From contig JARBUI010000003.1 in NCBI GenBank assembly GCA_029239755.1, forward strand, positions 124,001-188,000: a stretch of 64,000 nt of DNA. Reading direction: 5' to 3'. This document shows positions 1 through 8,917 of this stretch, in pieces. Each line of letters begins with the position of its first letter. Positions within the stretch are counted from its first letter, which is position 1. The DNA comes from Clostridia bacterium (GTDB taxonomy: Bacteria; Bacillota; Clostridia; Lachnospirales; Cellulosilyticaceae). The notes beneath the pieces are model-generated. The model made no database searches. It was not told where the DNA came from and saw nothing but the letters and a program-made list of their open reading frames with translations. Position numbers and translations under genes: made by a program.

Positions 1-273
1 TATTTGAAGGCTTTCCGCTGCCTGAATTGCTGTCTCAGATGCTTCTACTGCATAAGGATGAGTGGCATCTATAATGGTATCAATATGATCCTTTATAATA
101 AGCTCTTTCATTTTCTCAAGATCTAATGTTCCTATTCTAACATTCTGGGTATACCCGAGTGATAAAGTTTTACCATACTCAGTAGTAACAGATATCTCAT
201 AATTTATATTGGCTTTATTAAGCTGCTCACAGATGAGAAGGCTGTCTGATGTTCCACCTAAGACTAAAATCAT
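1..273 (-). CDS. cbiJ: Precorrin-6A / cobalt-precorrin-6A reductase, partial (window edge)
   Basis: Only the first 91 codons are inside the window; the rest lies beyond position 1. The product should reduce the macrocycle of (cobalt-)precorrin-6A in the cytosol, an NAD(P)H-dependent step of corrin ring synthesis. The N-terminus begins MILVLGGTSDS, the nucleotide-binding start typical of CbiJ/CobK. Around residue 77 it carries DATHPYA, the hallmark active-site motif of this family. The ATG overlaps the stop of the upstream cbiH (ATGA), so it is translationally coupled and is the last visible gene of the riboswitch-led operon. Identification is firm from these two motifs and the context; whether the 3' part is intact cannot be seen. 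Confidence 0.9.
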   Translation of the reverse strand, partial: MILVLGGTSDSLLICEQLNKANINYEISVTTEYGKTLSLGYTQNVRIGTLDLEKMKELIIKDHIDTIIDATHPYAVEASETAIQAAESLQI

Positions 274-995
274 ACCTGATAACCTCTTGGGGTAATCATA
301 TAATCTCCATGAATGAAGGTAGATTTATTTCCGATAATAACAATTGTTGTCATGTCTACACTTTCATAGTCCATATCCTTATACTCAAGGATGATTTTCT
401 TTTCTTCTGGTCTTCCTACATCTTTTAAAATGCCAACTGGAGTATGAGGTCCTTTAAACTCTGACATGATACTAAAGGCTTTTTCAAGATGTCCGCTTCT
501 TCCTTTGCTTCTTGGGTTATAAAGGCAGATAACCAAGTCTGCTTCTGCTGCAAGCCTTAGTCTTTTTTCAATAACTTCCCAAGGGGTCAAGAGGTCACTT
601 AAGCTAATATGGCAAAAGTCATGCATAATAGGGGCCCCAAGCAAACTGGCTCCGCCAATACTTGCGGTAATACCAGGGATAACTTTAACTTCAATCTTCT
701 CTTCTTCTTTTGTAACAAGTTCCAGCACAAGCCCTGCCATACCATAAATACCGCTGTCTCCGCTGCTGATAACCGCTACTTTTTTACCTTTTTTTGCATA
801 CTCAACAGCTAATTTACATCTATCTATTTCTTGGCGCATACCATTTTTGACAACTTCTTTACCTGCTATAAACTCTTCTACTAAGTTAATATAAGTTTTA
901 TAGCCTACAATAACTTCAGATTCTTCTAAAGCCTGAATGGCCTGAAGGGTCATTGTTTCTTTTGCTCCTGGCCCTATTCCTATTACATAAATCAT
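270..995 (-). CDS. cbiH: Cobalt-precorrin-3B / precorrin-3B C17-methyltransferase
   Basis: This 241-residue enzyme is an SAM-dependent tetrapyrrole methylase of the cytosolic corrin pathway. In the anaerobic route it methylates C17 and contracts the ring to give cobalt-precorrin-4. It shows the family N-terminal loop GIGPGA (residues 7-12), the SGDSGIYGMA motif near residue 79 and VIPGITAS near residue 105, all typical of CobJ/CbiH. Length is normal for a stand-alone CbiH. It follows cbiG with a 4-bp overlap (992-995) and overlaps cbiJ by 4 bp, so the three genes are coupled. A GAGGGT ribosome site precedes the ATG. CbiF, CbiE and CbiH share the fold; the motif set and gene order separate them. 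Confidence 0.93.
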   Translation of the reverse strand: MIYVIGIGPGAKETMTLQAIQALEESEVIVGYKTYINLVEEFIAGKEVVKNGMRQEIDRCKLAVEYAKKGKKVAVISSGDSGIYGMAGLVLELVTKEEEKIEVKVIPGITASIGGASLLGAPIMHDFCHISLSDLLTPWEVIEKRLRLAAEADLVICLYNPRSKGRSGHLEKAFSIMSEFKGPHTPVGILKDVGRPEEKKIILEYKDMDYESVDMTTIVIIGNKSTFIHGDYMITPRGYQV

Positions 996-2092
996 CTTTG
1001 TACCCTCCCTATGGCAAAAGTAATGCCTTTATACTTATGTTTTCTAATCCATAAATTGCCTCCGCTTAACAGGTAGGCAACCGGCTCTGCTACACTGTAA
1101 ACGCCGATGTTTTTCTTAACAAACTCTGACCTATCAAAGAGTTCTTCAATTTCTACGATCTCTTCTCTTGGTACTATTTGAAAAGGAACTCCCAGTTTAT
1201 CAGCAAGTGCTATGATGGCTGTTTCATCCTCTTTAACATCTACGCTTGCTACACATTTAATTGCCTTTGAATCTATATTGTAAGTTTCCAATAATTCATT
1301 TAAACTTTCTTCAAGAAGCTCTTTGGGTGTATCTTTTCTGCAGCCAATACCTATGACTAGGTCTCTTGGAATAACTTTTATAATCTTGTGGGGTTCACAC
1401 TCAAGATTTTTCTTATAAGTAATACAGACTACTTTCTCAATTGATTCTGAGCCTGTGGTCCCTTGCGTGTTTACTATACTTTTTAAATCTTTTATCAAGG
1501 TAAATCCTCTTGAATCTATTTTATAGTCATACTCCTGATATAATCCTATTTTTTCATCATGCACTAATCTATAGTTGATATCCTTAACGGTTTCTCTAAA
1601 GTTTTCAATAGATGCATTAAGCAGCTTTGCTATATTATCTAGAGCCGCTTTTTCATTTACATCAGTAGAAGTTGTAATTACCGGGTGAGCATCAATAAGT
1701 TTGCTGACCTTAAGTGTCATTTGATTTGCCCCTCCCATATGCCCACTTAAAAGGCTTATCACATTTTGCCCCATTTCATCAACTACAAGTACAGCAGGGT
1801 CCTTAAGCTTATCTTGCAAATAGGGAGCAATCATCCTTACCACGATTCCTGCTGCCATAATAAAAATAAGGGTATTGTATGTTCTAAATAGTTCACCTGT
1901 CAATTCACCAAGTGACGGCGTAATCTCATAAAGCTTGCCGCATTCAAGTTCCATCCTTGAATACTCTCTGCTTTCCTTAAGCTTAGCAGTTGTAAATAAA
2001 TCTCCGCGACCTAGGCCCACTTGTAGTCTCTTTGCGAGTTCTAACCCATTTGAAGTAACAGCAATGAGTGCTATTTTATGGTCTGTACTCAT
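992..2092 (-). CDS. cbiG: Cobalt-precorrin-5A hydrolase
   Basis: CbiG opens the delta-lactone of cobalt-precorrin-5A and releases the C2 unit as acetaldehyde, a step specific to the anaerobic pathway. The protein starts [16 protein letters not shown], continues with the middle segment [13 protein letters not shown] (CbiG N-terminal domain) and ends with a C-terminal domain containing [10 protein letters not shown] and [11 protein letters not shown] place the start at the ATG at 2092 (366 residues) because AAGGA lies 9 bases upstream. A longer frame to 2110 has no ribosome site and would overlap cbiF further. Overlap with cbiF is 17 bp. The presence of CbiG is good evidence that this is the early-cobalt route. 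Confidence 0.93.
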   Translation of the reverse strand: MSTDHKIALIAVTSNGLELAKRLQVGLGRGDLFTTAKLKESREYSRMELECGKLYEITPSLGELTGELFRTYNTLIFIMAAGIVVRMIAPYLQDKLKDPAVLVVDEMGQNVISLLSGHMGGANQMTLKVSKLIDAHPVITTSTDVNEKAALDNIAKLLNASIENFRETVKDINYRLVHDEKIGLYQEYDYKIDSRGFTLIKDLKSIVNTQGTTGSESIEKVVCITYKKNLECEPHKIIKVIPRDLVIGIGCRKDTPKELLEESLNELLETYNIDSKAIKCVASVDVKEDETAIIALADKLGVPFQIVPREEIVEIEELFDRSEFVKKNIGVYSVAEPVAYLLSGGNLWIRKHKYKGITFAIGRVQR

Positions 2093-2828
2093 GGGTAAAG
2101 TCCTTATCATAGAGCTTAGAATTGTTGTATTCGCTACCTAAAAACTTTCCAACCATAATGAGAGCTGTCTTATTAATGCCATTTTCTTTGACTTTACTTT
2201 CAATATCATTTAACTTACCTTTAATGATTTTTTCATCTTTCCAAGTTGCTTTGTACACAACTGCAATATCAGTATCTTCTGGGTAGCCCCCTTCTATCAG
2301 CTGTGCTACGACCTCTCCTATCATTTGAACAGATAAAAAGATAACCATAGACGTCTGATGCTGTGCAAAAGACTGCAGCGATTCCTTCGGTGGCACTGGT
2401 GTTCTTCCTTCTGCTCTTGTAATAACAACGCTTTGTGAAACCTCTGGCACAGTGTATTCAACGCCTAATGCTGATGCTGCTCCTAAGAAAGAACTAACAC
2501 CTGGTGTACAGTCATATCCTATTTCTAATTTATGAAGCTCTTCAACTTGCTCTCTAATGGAGCCGTAGATAGAAAAGTCTCCTGTCTGAAGTCTGACAAC
2601 TTTCTTGTTTTCTTTAATACCTCTTTCCATTACATTGATAATTTGATCCAGATCCATAAAGGCACTGTCATGAATTTCGCAGCCTTCCTTACAGTATTCC
2701 AAGAGCTCTGGGTTAACAAGTGAGCCTGCATAAATGACAATATCTGCTTCACTTAAATGCTTATAGCCTTTTAGTGTAATGAGTTCTTTATCACCTGGTC
2801 CTGCTCCAACAAAATGTATTTTATTCAT
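2076..2828 (-). CDS. cbiF: Cobalt-precorrin-4 C11-methyltransferase
   Basis: A 250-residue SAM-dependent methylase that adds the C11 methyl group to cobalt-precorrin-4. Visible family features are [12 protein letters not shown] at residues 7-18, [15 protein letters not shown] near residue 80, [12 protein letters not shown] near residue 105 and [12 protein letters not shown] near residue 135, the last being characteristic of CbiF/CobM. AAGGAG lies at normal distance before the ATG. Its start overlaps the end of cbiT by 8 bp and its end overlaps cbiG. It sits in the middle of the cbi operon and should be co-regulated through the riboswitch at about 11.6 kb. No missing motif is apparent. Confidence 0.94.
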   Translation of the reverse strand: MNKIHFVGAGPGDKELITLKGYKHLSEADIVIYAGSLVNPELLEYCKEGCEIHDSAFMDLDQIINVMERGIKENKKVVRLQTGDFSIYGSIREQVEELHKLEIGYDCTPGVSSFLGAASALGVEYTVPEVSQSVVITRAEGRTPVPPKESLQSFAQHQTSMVIFLSVQMIGEVVAQLIEGGYPEDTDIAVVYKATWKDEKIIKGKLNDIESKVKENGINKTALIMVGKFLGSEYNNSKLYDKDFTHEYRP

Positions 2829-3390
2829 TTGGTTTATTCTCCTTATTACAAGATAGTAGATAAATCGGATTAAATGGTTTAAAATAGTCGCCTTTGCCTA
2901 ACTTTTCTAGTTTGCAGACACTTAACATTGTTGCTTCAATATTTACAAATGAACTTTCTTTAAGAAGCCTTAAAGCTTCATAAAAGTTATCTATTAATAA
3001 AAAGTTAGCCGCTAAGCTTCCGCCTTCATTTAATAAGTCATAACTCCAATCAATTATTTCTTTAAGACTTCCGTCACTGCCGCCTATAAAAACAGCATCA
3101 GCTTTTTGTGCGAGTGTTATAGGCGCACGTCCCTGTATAATTTTTATATTTTCTAAGCTGAACTTATCTTTATTTTTTTGAATAAGTTCTACTGCTTCAT
3201 TATGATGCTCTATTGCAATAACTTCTAACTCTTTGTAAGTAACGGCTGCTTCTATACTAATGCTTCCTGTCCCTGCACCAATATCTACAAAGCTTTTTTT
3301 ATCTTTAAGTGCCAGCTTGCTTAAGGTTATGGCTCTTACTTCTTCTTTTGTGATAGGGACAGCGCCAGTAATAAATTCACTATTCTTCAT
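2821..3390 (-). CDS. cbiT: Cobalt-precorrin-6B C15-methyltransferase (decarboxylating)
   Basis: CbiT methylates C15 and decarboxylates the C12 acetate side chain of cobalt-precorrin-6B, working with CbiE. The 189-residue protein has the class-I methyltransferase SAM loop [14 protein letters not shown] near residue 37, preceded by [12 protein letters not shown], which is the usual CbiT N-terminus, and the FIGGSDGSL motif near residue 96. Length matches a free-standing CbiT; in aerobic organisms the equivalent is fused in CobL. It overlaps the end of cbiE by 11 bp and the start of cbiF by 8 bp, so translation is coupled through the trio. Confidence 0.94.
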   Translation of the reverse strand: MKNSEFITGAVPITKEEVRAITLSKLALKDKKSFVDIGAGTGSISIEAAVTYKELEVIAIEHHNEAVELIQKNKDKFSLENIKIIQGRAPITLAQKADAVFIGGSDGSLKEIIDWSYDLLNEGGSLAANFLLIDNFYEALRLLKESSFVNIEATMLSVCKLEKLGKGDYFKPFNPIYLLSCNKENKPNE

Positions 3391-3988
3391 CTAAAATCAC
3401 CACCACATTTCTGTTAAACTTCATTTGATGGGTTATCTCTTCTGGTTTGAACCGTGTTATCTTTTCATCGGGATAGGTGAGATTTTCCCCAACTAATATC
3501 ACCTTAGCTAAATCTCTTTTTAAAATTTCATCTGCTATTTGGCTGGGTCCTACCAAATCATCTGTTACCATAGCTACTTTGGGATAGCCTAAAACCCTGT
3601 CAAAATTAGGCTTTTTACCATGGCTGCTTGTAATATATAAATCATTCATGTCAAGCGGGATTCTGGAAAACATATACTGAACTGCACTGATCCCTGGAAC
3701 TATCGTAAGGTTATCCTTCGAGACATGTTTGGAAAGGTACTTCCCAATTCCATAAATAAGAGGATCCCCGCTTGCAAGTACGGCTATATTTTTATTCCTA
3801 TTTGCTCTTAAAAGCGCTAGCAAGTCTTCAAGCCTAGATCCTAGTTCTACTTTTTCACCCTTAAAGTTTTCTATACTCTCCAAATTTCTTTTAGCCCCTA
3901 TGAGAAGCTCTGCACTAAGAATAATAGCTTCTGCAGCCTTAGTAAGATAAGAAGCATCACCTGGTCCAATACCTACTACATAAATCAT
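3380..3988 (-). CDS. cbiE: Cobalt-precorrin-7 C5-methyltransferase
   Basis: This 202-residue SAM-dependent tetrapyrrole methylase should methylate C5 of cobalt-precorrin-7. It opens MIYVVGIGPGDASYLT, has LASGDPLIYGIGKYL near residue 72 and VPGISAVQYM near residue 97, plus ITSSHGKKP near residue 120, a typical CbiE segment. It is the partner of the adjacent CbiT, the two together corresponding to aerobic CobL. The ATG is preceded by GGAGG and overlaps the cbiD stop (ATGA, 3985-3988). Length and motifs are normal. Confidence 0.93.
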   Translation of the reverse strand: MIYVVGIGPGDASYLTKAAEAIILSAELLIGAKRNLESIENFKGEKVELGSRLEDLLALLRANRNKNIAVLASGDPLIYGIGKYLSKHVSKDNLTIVPGISAVQYMFSRIPLDMNDLYITSSHGKKPNFDRVLGYPKVAMVTDDLVGPSQIADEILKRDLAKVILVGENLTYPDEKITRFKPEEITHQMKFNRNVVVILDEE

Positions 3989-5097
3989 TTGAATACCTCC
4001 ATCAGTTCATCTGCCTTTTCTGATTTGCCCAGTAATTTACCGTCTAATGAAAATAGAATGACGCCAGTCTGAATACTCACCTCATTAAGATGCATATCTG
4101 TACGCTTTTTACATTTATCAGCTATAATAGTATATACCTCTTCATAATGATACTGAGCTATAATTTCCATAGCCTCCTCGGTCGTCAGGCACTTACTGAC
4201 CTCTTGCAGCATGTCAAGCGGTGCCCCAATTAAGGCTAAGTTTGCTACTAGTATTTCACTTCTTGCATCTGCCACGTGACTATGGGTGTTAAAGATACCC
4301 GCAGCCAGTTTGACATACTTTCCAAGATGCCCCATCATAAGAATTTCACTGTACCCTATGCGTTTTGCTTCTTCTAACATAAACCCTAGAAAGTTACTGG
4401 TTCTTACAATGTAGTCCGGGTTTAATCCCAATACTTCTTTAGCAAACTTTTCACCATGATTGCCGCTGACTAAAACAACTTTATTCATACCTAGCTGCTT
4501 TTTCATCTCCAGCTCTAAAGAAAGTGACTTTTTCCAGCCTTCATCTGACATAGGTTCAACGATACCTGTTGTGCCTATAATCGATATACCCCCTACTATG
4601 CCTAAACGGGGATTAAAAGTACGTTTAGCAATTTCTTCGCCTTCCGGTACCTCTATAACAATATCAGCCCCCGCAGTGCCAAGGATACTTCTTACTTCTT
4701 TTATAATCATCTCTCTTGGCGTTTTGTTAATAGCGGGTCCGCCTACCTCAAGTCCTAAGCCTTTTTTAGTAACAACACCAACACCTGTTCCACCAAGTAT
4801 CTTAATCTCTCTGGTATGATTAAACCTAGCTTCAGCAAAGATATAAGCCTTGTGTGTTGCATCAATATCATCTCCGCCATCCTTTTGAATGGCACATTTT
4901 ACATAATCCTCACCAGTCGTTATATGTTCTACTTTTAACCTAAGGTTGACACCTTTTGGCGTATCAATTTCAATATATTCTAAACTCGTTTTTGTAAGGA
5001 GCATAGCTGCTGCTGCTTTAGCTGCCCCCGCCGCACATGCACCCGTTGTATAGCCTCTTCGATACTGTTTGCCGTTTATATAAACATACTCTTCCAT
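3985..5097 (-). CDS. cbiD: Cobalt-precorrin-5B C1-methyltransferase
   Basis: CbiD methylates C1 of cobalt-precorrin-5B and is unique to the anaerobic pathway. The family signature RGYTTGACAAGAAKA lies near the N-terminus, and later segments GGTGVGVVTKKGLG, GGISIIGTTGIVEP and MMGHLGKYVKLAAG are all typical of CbiD. I choose the ATG at 5097 (370 residues) with AGGAA 8 bases upstream. An upstream ATG at 5130 lies inside cbiC and lacks a ribosome site. With this start there is a 10-bp gap after cbiC and a 4-bp overlap with cbiE. No unusual residues are seen. Confidence 0.94.
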   Translation of the reverse strand: MEEYVYINGKQYRRGYTTGACAAGAAKAAAAMLLTKTSLEYIEIDTPKGVNLRLKVEHITTGEDYVKCAIQKDGGDDIDATHKAYIFAEARFNHTREIKILGGTGVGVVTKKGLGLEVGGPAINKTPREMIIKEVRSILGTAGADIVIEVPEGEEIAKRTFNPRLGIVGGISIIGTTGIVEPMSDEGWKKSLSLELEMKKQLGMNKVVLVSGNHGEKFAKEVLGLNPDYIVRTSNFLGFMLEEAKRIGYSEILMMGHLGKYVKLAAGIFNTHSHVADARSEILVANLALIGAPLDMLQEVSKCLTTEEAMEIIAQYHYEEVYTIIADKCKKRTDMHLNEVSIQTGVILFSLDGKLLGKSEKADELMEVFK

Positions 5098-5107
5098 ATG
5101 AGCGTTC

Positions 5108-5740
5108 CTATAATGTATAAAGTATGGCATTAACGATAGCTGCCGCTAAATTGCTGCCGCCTTTTCTGCCTTTTGATAAGATATAAGGGATATCTGTGCT
5201 TAGAAGAGCATCTTTTGACTCAGCTGCACCAACAAATCCGACTGGAACACCAATGACTGCCTTAGGGTCAAGCTTACCTTCTTTTTGATATTCTATAATT
5301 TTAAAAAGTGCCGTTGGAGCATTACCAAGTACAAATATCTTTTCTCCCTCTTCCTCTGCTGCTATCTCTACTGCTGCCATTGAACGGGTCATGCCCTTTT
5401 CTTTTGAAAGCTTTATGACTCTTTCATCACTTACATAGCATCTTACTTCACAGCCAAGTGTCTTAAGCTTTGTTTTATTAATTCCGCTAAGTGCCATGTT
5501 CGTATCAGTATAAAGTGTTGCCCCACTTTTCAGGCCGTCTACAATAGCATTTACTGCGTCATCTGATATTTTTAAAATATCCAAGTAATCAAAGTCTGCT
5601 GTTGTATGAATAGCTCTTTTAATAATCTTTTCTTCTATCTCATTTTTAAATTGATACCCCGGTTTTATTTCATCTATAATTCCTTGTATAATCTCAAAGC
5701 TGTTCTTCTCAATTAATGCCGGATTTTTAATATACTCCAT
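5108..5740 (-). CDS. cbiC: Cobalt-precorrin-8 methylmutase
   Basis: CbiC moves the C11 methyl group to C12 of (cobalt-)precorrin-8X to give (cob)yrinic acid. The 210-residue protein contains RAIHTTADFDYLD near residue 46, which includes the histidine regarded as catalytic in CobH/CbiC, as well as TLYTDTNMALSGINK near residue 75 and GVPVGFVGAAESKDAL near residue 163. Length is standard. AGGAGG precedes the ATG at normal spacing. It lies between cbiA and cbiD in the same operon, 39 bp after cbiA. Confidence 0.95.
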   Translation of the reverse strand: MEYIKNPALIEKNSFEIIQGIIDEIKPGYQFKNEIEEKIIKRAIHTTADFDYLDILKISDDAVNAIVDGLKSGATLYTDTNMALSGINKTKLKTLGCEVRCYVSDERVIKLSKEKGMTRSMAAVEIAAEEEGEKIFVLGNAPTALFKIIEYQKEGKLDPKAVIGVPVGFVGAAESKDALLSTDIPYILSKGRKGGSNLAAAIVNAILYTL

Positions 5741-5779
5741 TATTCATTCCTCCTGCCTGTATTTAAATACCGATTGTGA

Positions 5780-7123
5780 CTATGCTTGTAAAAATCGTCT
5801 TAAAGCATTGATATTTGTATAAAAATGTATGTGTAAATAAGAAGCAAGTGTCATTCCTTTGGTATATCCGCCTGACCATTCTGAGATAACCTTTCCTTCT
5901 CTTTCTTTGGTCATTGTATAAGCTTCCTTTTCATCTGACTGAAATTCCGAATGATGAAATTCATGTCCTCTTAGCTTTTCACCTTTTTTCGAGAGAATCG
6001 TATCTTCCTTAGCCTCTCCCTCGCAATAACCAAACCTTTTAAGTCCTTTGGTCATAATACTTTTACCTTTAAAAATACCCACCATCTCATAACTTTCATC
6101 TTCTGACGTTACAAGTGCTTCTCCAAGATACATGAGCCCTCCGCATTCAGCATAAATTGAAACATTTTTCTCATGAGCCTTTTTTAAAGAGTCACGCATG
6201 CTTTTATTAGCTTCAAGTTCCTTTGCAAAAACCTCTGGAAATCCTCCGCCGATATAAATATAATCACACTCTGGAACGACTTCATCATACAAAGGACTAA
6301 ACCTCTTAATCGTAAGCCCCACTTCTTCTAGAAGTTCCAAATTATCCTCATAGTAAAAATTAAAAGCTTTGTCATATGCAAGTGCTAAGGTTTTACCTTG
6401 TACTTTAGGAATATCCAGCTTGAGTTCTGCATGAACTTCTTCACTTTCACAGATTTCTAATATACGAGGTATATCTATAAACTTCTCAATTTCTTCACCT
6501 AGCGCACTAAATTTGTCTTCTAAAGCTTCCATCTCTTGGCTGGGAATAAGCCCGAGGTGCCTTGAAGGAAGAGCAAAATCAGGATTAGGAGGAAAATAGC
6601 CTATTACTTCTACTCCTGTATATTTTTCAACAGCCCCCTTGATCAGTTGAAAATGAGAAGCTGTTTTAACATTATTAACAATGACACCTTTTAAGTTCAT
6701 ATCATTATCCAGCATCTTATAGCCTAATACCATAGCTGCACTCGAAGCAGCCATAGCTTTTCCGTCAATAACTAGTAAAACTGGAAGCTTAAGCAGTTTA
6801 GAAATATAAGAACTGCTGCAGGAGTTAATATCAGTGCCATAGCCATCATATAAACCCATGACGCCTTCAACAACAGCAATGTCTGCATCTTTCGAAGTTT
6901 TGTTAAAGAGGCATTTTAAGAGATCATCCTCTAACATATAAGCATCCAAATTTCTTGAAGCTTTGCCTGTTATATGAGTATGGTAAGCTGTGTCTATATA
7001 ATCTGGTCCCACTTTATAAGGCTGTACATTTAGACCTCTATTTTTTAACGCTTTCATAATTCCAAGTGCTATTGTCGTTTTACCTACTCCGCTGTTAGTT
7101 CCTGCAATTAAAATTTTTTTCAT
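5780..7123 (-). CDS. cbiA: Cobyrinate a,c-diamide synthase
   Basis: CbiA amidates the a and c carboxylates of cobyrinic acid using ATP and glutamine. The N-terminal half is a P-loop synthetase domain beginning MKKILIAGTNSGVGKTT, with YKVGPDYIDTAYH near residue 37 and VVEGVMGLYDGYG near residue 85. The C-terminal half is a type-1 glutamine amidotransferase with the nucleophile motif YAECGGLMYLGEA and a distal ASYLHIHFY histidine. Start is set at 7123 (447 residues), with GGGGGT just upstream; a longer frame to 7135 has no ribosome site. A stem-loop element shared with the 21.2-kb region lies in the 88-bp gap from cobD. Length fits CbiA rather than CbiP. Confidence 0.94.
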   Translation of the reverse strand: MKKILIAGTNSGVGKTTIALGIMKALKNRGLNVQPYKVGPDYIDTAYHTHITGKASRNLDAYMLEDDLLKCLFNKTSKDADIAVVEGVMGLYDGYGTDINSCSSSYISKLLKLPVLLVIDGKAMAASSAAMVLGYKMLDNDMNLKGVIVNNVKTASHFQLIKGAVEKYTGVEVIGYFPPNPDFALPSRHLGLIPSQEMEALEDKFSALGEEIEKFIDIPRILEICESEEVHAELKLDIPKVQGKTLALAYDKAFNFYYEDNLELLEEVGLTIKRFSPLYDEVVPECDYIYIGGGFPEVFAKELEANKSMRDSLKKAHEKNVSIYAECGGLMYLGEALVTSEDESYEMVGIFKGKSIMTKGLKRFGYCEGEAKEDTILSKKGEKLRGHEFHHSEFQSDEKEAYTMTKEREGKVISEWSGGYTKGMTLASYLHIHFYTNINALRRFLQA

Positions 7124-7135
7124 CGTTACCCCCAT

Positions 7136-7211
7136 TTCATATCATAAGCCTTGCTTGTGATACTGCCATAAATGAAAAGTTGAAAGTGCTTTTCTTTCAA
7201 CCTTATCACCC
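7136..7211 (-). repeat. Intercistronic stem-loop element, copy A
   Basis: The gap between cobD and cbiA holds an element that recurs between two genes at 21130-21213. Both copies start just after the upstream stop codon with a hairpin (arms gttgaaag / ctttcaac, here 7179-7186 and 7194-7201). They continue through a conserved stretch (aaatg-aaagttgaaagtg on the plus strand, then atactg-cataaatg) and end at a ttcatatc segment next to the ribosome site of the next gene. The hairpin is not followed by a T-run, so it is not a classical terminator. A role in mRNA processing or translational tuning is an inference. Confidence 0.6.
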
Positions 7212-8288
7212 TTATATTTCAAATAAACATTCATCATTTAGTTTGCTGATAAGTAAGTCATTTTGCATCGGTGTTTTTATTGCTATTCTTATAAAGTGCT
7301 CATCCAAACCTTTAAAATTAGAAGCATCTCTTATAAGCACATTATATTTTTCAAAAAGCCGCTTCTTAAGCTGATCTGCAGTAATACTCCTAAGTTCTAT
7401 AAGCACAAAATTAGTATCTGTAGCATAAGTCTTAAAATGTTCTATAGCAGCCAGCTCATTAAGCACCCTTTTTCTTTCTGTCTTAAAGAACTCTTTTGTC
7501 ATTTGAATATATTCTTGTTCTTTAAAAATATAATTTGATAAATTTTCAGCAAAAGAGTTAATCGTCCATGGCTCTTTATAAATAAACATTTGTTTAAGAA
7601 GTTCTTGATGAGATGTTATGCCGTATCCAAGCCTAATCCCAGGAAGTCCGAAAAACTTGGTTGCTGCCTTTATAATGATAAGATTTGGATAATCCTCTAT
7701 ATATTGGAGTAGGCTAAAAGTCCCCTCATCCTCCACAAATTCTATAAACGTTTCATCTACGATAAGTAGTTTACTATGACTCTGTAAGAGGTCTAAAATT
7801 TCTTTGATATTTTGAACTTTACCAGTTGGATTATTCGGATTACAGATAAATAAGCTCTCAAATTCATTAATCCTGCTTCTTATTTCATCTCCATCTATCA
7901 AAAATGAATTGTGTTTATGTAGGTAGAACGGAACAACTTCTACATGATTGAGCCTCGCACTTCTTTCATACTCAGAAAAAGTAGGATTGATAACAGCAAG
8001 TGGTCCTTTAATACATTTCATAAGAAGGTACATGATTTCTGTAGCACCATTTCCTGGTATAATCCATTCACTCCTGCATCCTAGATACTCTTCAATATTT
8101 TTTCTTAACTGTGTGTAATGAATATCTGGATAGTTGTAGCTTTTATGAATACCCTCTAGGATATATTCTTCTAATTTCTCTATTTTATAAGGATTAATAT
8201 TTGCACTAAAATCTAAAATATCATTAGGATTTTTATTGTACTTAGCTGCCATATCATCCACATTGGCTCCATGTCCTAAATTAATCAA
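7212..8288 (-). CDS. cobD: Threonine-phosphate decarboxylase (aminotransferase-like)
   Basis: CobD is a PLP enzyme that decarboxylates L-threonine O-3-phosphate to (R)-1-aminopropan-2-ol O-2-phosphate, the linker of the cobalamin nucleotide loop. The 358-residue protein resembles histidinol-phosphate aminotransferase. It has NLGHGANVDDMA at the N-terminus (a CobD hallmark), PGNGATEIMY near residue 79, CNPNNPTGK near residue 149, VDETFIEF near residue 177 and the Schiff-base lysine segment IIIKAATKFFGLPGIRLGY near residue 204. The first codon is TTG, with GGAGG 9 bases upstream. It is separated from the upstream gene cbiB by a 629-bp gap with large hairpins, so it may have extra regulation. 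The cobalamin context favours CobD over HisC. Confidence 0.9.
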   Translation of the reverse strand: MINLGHGANVDDMAAKYNKNPNDILDFSANINPYKIEKLEEYILEGIHKSYNYPDIHYTQLRKNIEEYLGCRSEWIIPGNGATEIMYLLMKCIKGPLAVINPTFSEYERSARLNHVEVVPFYLHKHNSFLIDGDEIRSRINEFESLFICNPNNPTGKVQNIKEILDLLQSHSKLLIVDETFIEFVEDEGTFSLLQYIEDYPNLIIIKAATKFFGLPGIRLGYGITSHQELLKQMFIYKEPWTINSFAENLSNYIFKEQEYIQMTKEFFKTERKRVLNELAAIEHFKTYATDTNFVLIELRSITADQLKKRLFEKYNVLIRDASNFKGLDEHFIRIAIKTPMQNDLLISKLNDECLFEI

Positions 8289-8324
8289 GGTTTGTTCCCT
8301 CCTTTACTTCTAAGCAATCTATCT

Positions 8325-8540
8325 TAGAGTCGCTAGGTGTAGGAGGGATATCTTTTGTGGCTCCACGCCTACCCACAGCCAACCCGAGTCGCCCCAAAAG
8401 ATACCCCTCCTACACCCAGCTAGCCATTGATATCCTTAGACAAATACTCAAAAGAAAATTACGCTATTAGTAGTTATTTGGGCAGATTAGCGACAGTTCT
8501 TTATCGCAGTATTTTCTTTTGCCCTAGTGTAGTATCTCCT
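8325..8540. repeat. Large imperfect inverted repeat (element 1) in the cbiB-cobD gap
   Basis: The gap between cbiB and cobD has no supportable gene. Its cobD-proximal part has arms of about 30 bp: ctaggtgtaggaggg-atatctttt (from 8334) pairs with aaaagatacccctcctacaccc (8396-8417) with few mismatches. The segment inside the hairpin is unusually G+C-rich for the neighbourhood. Downstream, the pair tatccttaga (8431-8440) / tatctccttaga (8533-8544) forms a short direct repeat, and aaaagaaaa (8450-8458) pairs loosely with ttttctttt (8512-8520). It may be a degraded miniature element or a structured RNA inside the operon; the sequence alone does not decide. Confidence 0.5.
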
Positions 8541-8659
8541 TAGAATTCTGCATATTACTGTCTACTTATTATCACTCGCTTTTTAATTCCTTAATTCCTC
8601 AATTCTTTAACTATTAAATTATTTATTTTTAGTTACTCATTTCTTAATTATCTTTTTTT

Positions 8660-8885
8660 TGCCCTAAGCTTGACGAACGATAGCTTAGCAGGGAGATTTT
8701 AAAGTTTGGAAGTTGCCTCTGTAGTATTCCGTTTAAAAAATCTTAGCAGTTTATTCAAATGGCACTTAGCTCGCACTGTCTGAGCGTAGCGAGTTTGCGG
8801 CGTTCATTTGAAGAAAGTGCTTAGATTTTTAGGAAGACGGAAGCGAGCAACTGGAAAGCTTTAAAATCTCCCTACGGACTAACCG
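8660..8885. repeat. Large imperfect palindrome (element 2), MITE-like, in the cbiB-cobD gap
   Basis: A roughly 220-bp palindromic segment just downstream of cbiB. The outer arms agggagattttaaag (8690-8704) and ctttaaaatctccct (8859-8873) pair almost perfectly and extend through gaagttgc / gcaact. An inner stem pairs aaaaaatcttagca with tgcttagattttt, and the core has ttcaaatg / catttgaa around a ctcgc / gcgag loop. A small hairpin (ctaagct 8673-8679 / agcttag 8691-8697 region) sits at one end. No open frame, no transposase and no clear target duplication are visible. The form fits a non-autonomous palindromic element; a structured RNA is the alternative. Confidence 0.55.
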
Positions 8886-8917
8886 AAGTATACTAAAGTT
8901 TAAATATCTTTTATGAA

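Noticed and set aside
4460..4819. A 119-codon plus-strand open frame
   Set aside because: It lies wholly antisense to cbiD, which has strong family motifs; no start signal or promoter.
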